Made by a program: the position numbers and the translations under genes. Under the pieces are notes generated by a model. The model was not told the DNA's origin. It did not search any database and saw nothing but the letters and a program-made list of their open reading frames with translations. Positions 7,017 to 9,721 of a stretch of DNA of 9,721 nt are shown one piece after another; the first letter of the stretch is position 1, and every line of letters starts with the position of its first letter. Source of the DNA: JBFJVZ01 sp041623895 (lineage in GTDB: Bacteria; Planctomycetota; Planctomycetia; Pirellulales; Pirellulaceae); NCBI GenBank assembly GCA_041623895.1, contig JBFJVZ010000311.1:1-9721 (forward strand), in the 5' to 3' direction.

Positions 7017-8384
7017 TTACGGGAGATCGACAACCAGAATTCTGGTAAACACAAAGTGGATGCCCAACGACAGCGAAACCGCAACGACCGCCAAGACTGG
7101 AGCCATGCGCTTCATCCCGCGTGTGGCCACGGAGGTCGTTCGAGACGTAATCATGGATCCGACAGCGAACACATAAAGCGCTGTCGCTGCAACGAACGGA
7201 GCGCCGACCCATTGCAGGGAGGCGACGTACAGAATCGTGACCAGCAAAACAGCCGTAGCCGCCACCCAGTCAGGATGTGCCCTGCTGCTGGGCATGCGTC
7301 TTCGCCCCTCGCGAGCGCGCTGCAAACAACTGATGATGCCCAGCACGATCGTGATCAACAGCGTGATCAGGGGAAAATCTGGCAATCCCTCTATGGCTCG
7401 CTGCGATACCGCGGCAATCGACTGCGATCGTTGATTCAAATTGCTGTTCAATTCATCACCGCGAAGGGTGACGGGATCGATCCGCATGTTGGCCAGTTTT
7501 TCGCGGACTTCCGGCAGTTGCATCGCCGCCGCGATCGCGTCACCGATGACCTGTCGCCGATTCTCGGGCGTACCGCGCGGGGCCCACCAATACTGCATGT
7601 TTTCGCTGACCACATCGAATCCCTGCTCCCGCGCCGTTGGTAAATCAGGAAAATCGGGATGACGATCTGGACTCAGCACCGCAATCGCTCGCAGTCCCGC
7701 GGCGCTAAAAGTCGCGTATTCGGCAATTGAGAAAGACGAGACCTCAGCGTGGCGGCCTTTAATCGCCTCGAACCTCTTGGCCCCGCCGCCGGTTTGCGTG
7801 TATCGAAAAACGGCGTTCGGCTGTTGTTGCTCCAGCATCAGTCCGGCGAAGTGACTGGGCGCTCCCATGTTTGCTGCGTAAACAATTTCGTCCGGATGAT
7901 TGGCGACATGGCTCATCAACATGCGTAGATCAGCGAAAGGCGAATCGTCGGACACCGCGATCACCTGTGTAGCGTTTCCCGTGCCCGCGATTGGCTCAAA
8001 GACTTCGGGACCATAGGCGGCCTGTCCGGAGTATTTGGCTGTCAGGATTCCTTCATGCAGCAATAGGATCGTGTAGCCGTCGGGCTGGGCATTCTTAACT
8101 CGCCTGCTACCAATGGTTCCGCCCGCGCCCGGGACATTGATGATCACCAAGGTTTGCGGAAGCAGGTCGTGGTCATCGACTGCTGCTTGGATGATTCGTC
8201 CAAACGTATCGCTGCCGCCGCCCGCGGAGAACGGCACGATTACTTTGATCGGCCGACGCGGAAACTCTGGCGAAGGACCCTGCCTGGCCTGGCATCCGAC
8301 CAACACGAACGAGATCAGCAAACTGGCCAAAAAGAGCGTCCCAGGCCCACGAAAACGCTTCGGAGTCGGCAACTGGATTCCCAT
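7017..8384 (-). CDS. TctC-TctB fusion: lipoprotein TTT binding protein joined to small membrane subunit
   Basis: 455 residues from ATG 8384; an in-frame GTG at 8393 would add three. The N terminus is a lipoprotein signal (about 17-30) with lipobox LVGC, lipidated Cys31. Residues about 43-325 are a TctC/Bug-type solute-binding domain: RPIKVIVPFSAGGGSDTFGR near 44-63, VPGAGGTIG near 84-92, QPDGYTIL near 100-107, then TGGGAKRFEAIKGRHAEVS near 198-216 and LSPDRHPDFPDLPTAREQGF near 237-256. Residues about 332-455 are TctB-like (DUF1468): a GLPDFPLITLL segment leading into a helix (about 337-355), a basic loop, two helices (about 376-412), another basic loop and a last helix (about 428-448). The conserved loop before the second TctB helix is normally GPGFFP-like, so the fusion appears to have dropped TctB helix 1 and joined the periplasmic receptor there, keeping the remaining topology. 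Binding domain and membrane subunit would be tethered one-to-one, with the receptor also lipid-anchored. tctA follows 3 bp downstream. Confidence 0.9.
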   Translation of the reverse strand: MGIQLPTPKRFRGPGTLFLASLLISFVLVGCQARQGPSPEFPRRPIKVIVPFSAGGGSDTFGRIIQAAVDDHDLLPQTLVIINVPGAGGTIGSRRVKNAQPDGYTILLLHEGILTAKYSGQAAYGPEVFEPIAGTGNATQVIAVSDDSPFADLRMLMSHVANHPDEIVYAANMGAPSHFAGLMLEQQQPNAVFRYTQTGGGAKRFEAIKGRHAEVSSFSIAEYATFSAAGLRAIAVLSPDRHPDFPDLPTAREQGFDVVSENMQYWWAPRGTPENRRQVIGDAIAAAMQLPEVREKLANMRIDPVTLRGDELNSNLNQRSQSIAAVSQRAIEGLPDFPLITLLITIVLGIISCLQRAREGRRRMPSSRAHPDWVAATAVLLVTILYVASLQWVGAPFVAATALYVFAVGSMITSRTTSVATRGMKRMAPVLAVVAVSLSLGIHFVFTRILVVDLP

Positions 8385-8528
8385 AAGAAACACAATCGTA
8401 GCCGATCCAGCGCTCGAAAACGTGGGCTAAACTTTTGCTGGCCTATTCGCATACCAAGCACAGCAGGACTTTGGCTGATTCCCGACCGATTCTGGCGAAT
8501 TTCCTGGTTAGGCGGGCTGTCACAGTTT

Positions 8529-8558
8529 TTTCAGCAAGCGGTTACACTTGCTTATCAA
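8529..8558 (+). promoter_or_regulatory. possible promoter with overlapping inverted repeat upstream of the mechanosensitive channel gene
   Basis: TTTCAG (8529-8534) and TATCAA (8553-8558) are 18 bp apart and weakly resemble -35 and -10 hexamers on the plus strand. A perfect 6-bp inverted repeat, AGCAAG (8533-8538) and CTTGCT (8547-8552), lies almost entirely in the spacer, as an operator might. The match is poor and could be chance. No convincing promoter for the divergent TTT operon was found in 8385-8616. Confidence 0.18.
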
Positions 8559-8616
8559 AGGGCGGAGGCTGGCCAAATCGTCCAATACCGCGTGAATCGA
8601 GAATACTGCACTCTGC

Positions 8617-9721
8617 ATGACGACCTCATCAAGACAACGACAGTCGATATATCGCCTTGCCTGGTTGTTGTGTGCGTGGACGATCTGCTTGCATGCTTGC
8701 CTGCCAACGGTGTTTGGACAGGACGCGGCGGTAGCGACCGGCGAAACGCCGTCAACGGCTGATCCACAGCTCACTCAGGAAGACATCGATGCGGGCCTGA
8801 AAGCCATTCAGGAGGCCACGGATCTTGAAGCCGACGTCAAGGCGGAGCTAACGGAGCTGTACTCACAGGCGAGTCAATCGTTGAGTAAAGCGGCCGAGCA
8901 ACAAAAGCAGGCGGCAATCTACACCGCGAATATTAAAAACGCCCCCAGCGACATTGAAAAAGCAATTCAGGCAAAGGCTTCGATCTCGGGATATGACTTT
9001 GGAAAAGCATCCGACTTGGACCTGAATCAGCTGAACAAGGATCGCAGCGATCTGGAACAACATGTGCAAGAGGCCAAACAGGCTTTGCTGGATGCGCAAG
9101 CCGAACCGCAACGTCGCGTTGCTCGACAGACGGAGATTGTGGACGAACTGTCCGCGGCCAAAGCGTCGCTTGCCGAGGTCGAGGAGAAACTAAAAGCGCT
9201 CAGTGCCGATCAGCCTTCGACGCCCACCCCAGCGGCCCAAAAAGCACTGCTACAGGCTAACAAGCAGGCACTCAACAGCACGATCACGCGGCTGGAAAAA
9301 GAACGTGAATCTTACGAGGCCCAGGGTGAACTGCCGCGTCTGAACATCGATCTCGCCACAGCACAATTGAAACAACTTGAACAGGACGCCTTGGCGCTGG
9401 TTGAGGTAATCACGAAGCGACGCAAGAGTGACGCAAGAGAACAGGTGGAAGCAGCCGAGAAAGCTGTGGAAGACGCACATCCGGCTTTCAAATCTCTTGG
9501 CGAGAACATCCTCAATCATGCAAACGATCGGCTTGATTTGGCGGTCAAGATTGCAGTGGCTGCCAAAGCTCGCGACCAAACCAACCAGCAGTTGGCACGC
9601 TGGACGGAGGAGTTTGAAAGAACGAAAAAACGAGCCGACGCCGCAAGTTCGGACTCGGTCGGTCTGCTGCTGGTTGAACGACGATCCGAACTGCCCTCGA
9701 TATCGGTGCTTCGCCGTGCCA
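8617..9721 (+). CDS. MscK/MscM-like large mechanosensitive channel, N-terminal 368 residues (runs off right edge)
   Basis: Open from the first ATG after an in-frame stop (8593) to the window edge. Residues 11-35 form a signal peptide with likely cleavage after VFG (32-34). The mature part is dominated by charged, Ala/Leu/Gln/Glu-rich helices predicted as long coiled coils (about 55-120, 135-200, 205-290, 315-345), which fits the periplasmic MscS_porin domain of MscK (KefA) and MscM (YjeP). Supporting landmarks are YTANIKNAPSDIEKAI at 102-117 and the segment LLLVERRSELPSISVLRR at 350-367, similar to the end of that domain in MscK-type channels. The inner-membrane helices and MscS pore should lie beyond the window. 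Full members exceed 1000 residues and gate in response to membrane tension during hypo-osmotic shock. No functional link to the TTT operon is evident; the two genes only share a divergent intergenic region of 232 bp. It could instead be another long coiled-coil periplasmic protein, since no pore domain is visible here. Confidence 0.65.
   Translation, partial: MTTSSRQRQSIYRLAWLLCAWTICLHACLPTVFGQDAAVATGETPSTADPQLTQEDIDAGLKAIQEATDLEADVKAELTELYSQASQSLSKAAEQQKQAAIYTANIKNAPSDIEKAIQAKASISGYDFGKASDLDLNQLNKDRSDLEQHVQEAKQALLDAQAEPQRRVARQTEIVDELSAAKASLAEVEEKLKALSADQPSTPTPAAQKALLQANKQALNSTITRLEKERESYEAQGELPRLNIDLATAQLKQLEQDALALVEVITKRRKSDAREQVEAAEKAVEDAHPAFKSLGENILNHANDRLDLAVKIAVAAKARDQTNQQLARWTEEFERTKKRADAASSDSVGLLLVERRSELPSISVLRRA

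Noticed and set aside
8525..8552. T-run next to a 6-bp inverted repeat as an intrinsic terminator
   Set aside because: The T-run precedes the repeat on the plus strand, and on the minus strand the stem is followed by A residues, so neither transcript has the stem-then-U order.
8435..8620. 61-codon plus-strand frame in the divergent gap before the channel gene
   Set aside because: No recognisable motif or SD, it overlaps the start of the channel gene out of frame, and its length is expected by chance; treated as intergenic.

Overview
The window looks like a chromosomal segment of a planctomycete, probably Pirellulaceae-like. The main reason is the partial gene at the left edge. It combines a secretion signal, one c-type heme motif (CLTCH) and a DUF1587-type segment, the N-terminal layout of the large DUF1592/PSCyt-class proteins that are typical of Planctomycetes and related phyla. 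Moderate GC content and scarce Shine-Dalgarno sequences agree with this. No RNA genes, insertion sequences, integrase genes or CRISPR arrays were seen.

Layout: (1) 1-1011, minus strand: N-terminal part of the DUF1592-family cytochrome, running off the left edge. (2) 1012-1140: divergent promoter region with an extended -10 candidate and a perfect 6-bp-arm palindrome followed by a T-run. (3) 1141-5454, plus strand: a compact four-gene operon made of an exported two-domain cyclase-family protein, an ACS-type MFS organic-anion permease, a short-chain dehydrogenase/reductase-fold protein and a small cupin. The first three genes are joined by two ATGA stop/start overlaps, and the cupin follows after 26 bp with a recognisable GAGG site. 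(4) 5455-5492: a 38-bp convergent gap with a weak hairpin. (5) 5493-8384, minus strand: a two-gene tripartite tricarboxylate transporter (TTT) operon. The TctC-type binding protein and the TctB-type small membrane subunit are one polypeptide, followed after 3 bp by tctA. (6) 8385-8616: divergent intergenic region. (7) 8617-9721, plus strand: N-terminal periplasmic part of a large MscK/MscM-like mechanosensitive channel, running off the right edge.

Working interpretation (inference): positions 1141-8384 form an organic-acid acquisition and processing locus. Two unrelated carboxylate uptake systems, the MFS permease and the TTT system, converge on each other. The MFS permease is translated together with a periplasmic cyclase/hydrolase-like protein, a cytoplasmic SDR and a cupin, which would process the imported compound. 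The substrate cannot be read from sequence. Three proteins depart from their family norms: the TctC-TctB fusion, an SDR whose catalytic YxxxK reads YxxxM, and a cyclase with a tandem second domain that has lost nearly all metal ligands.
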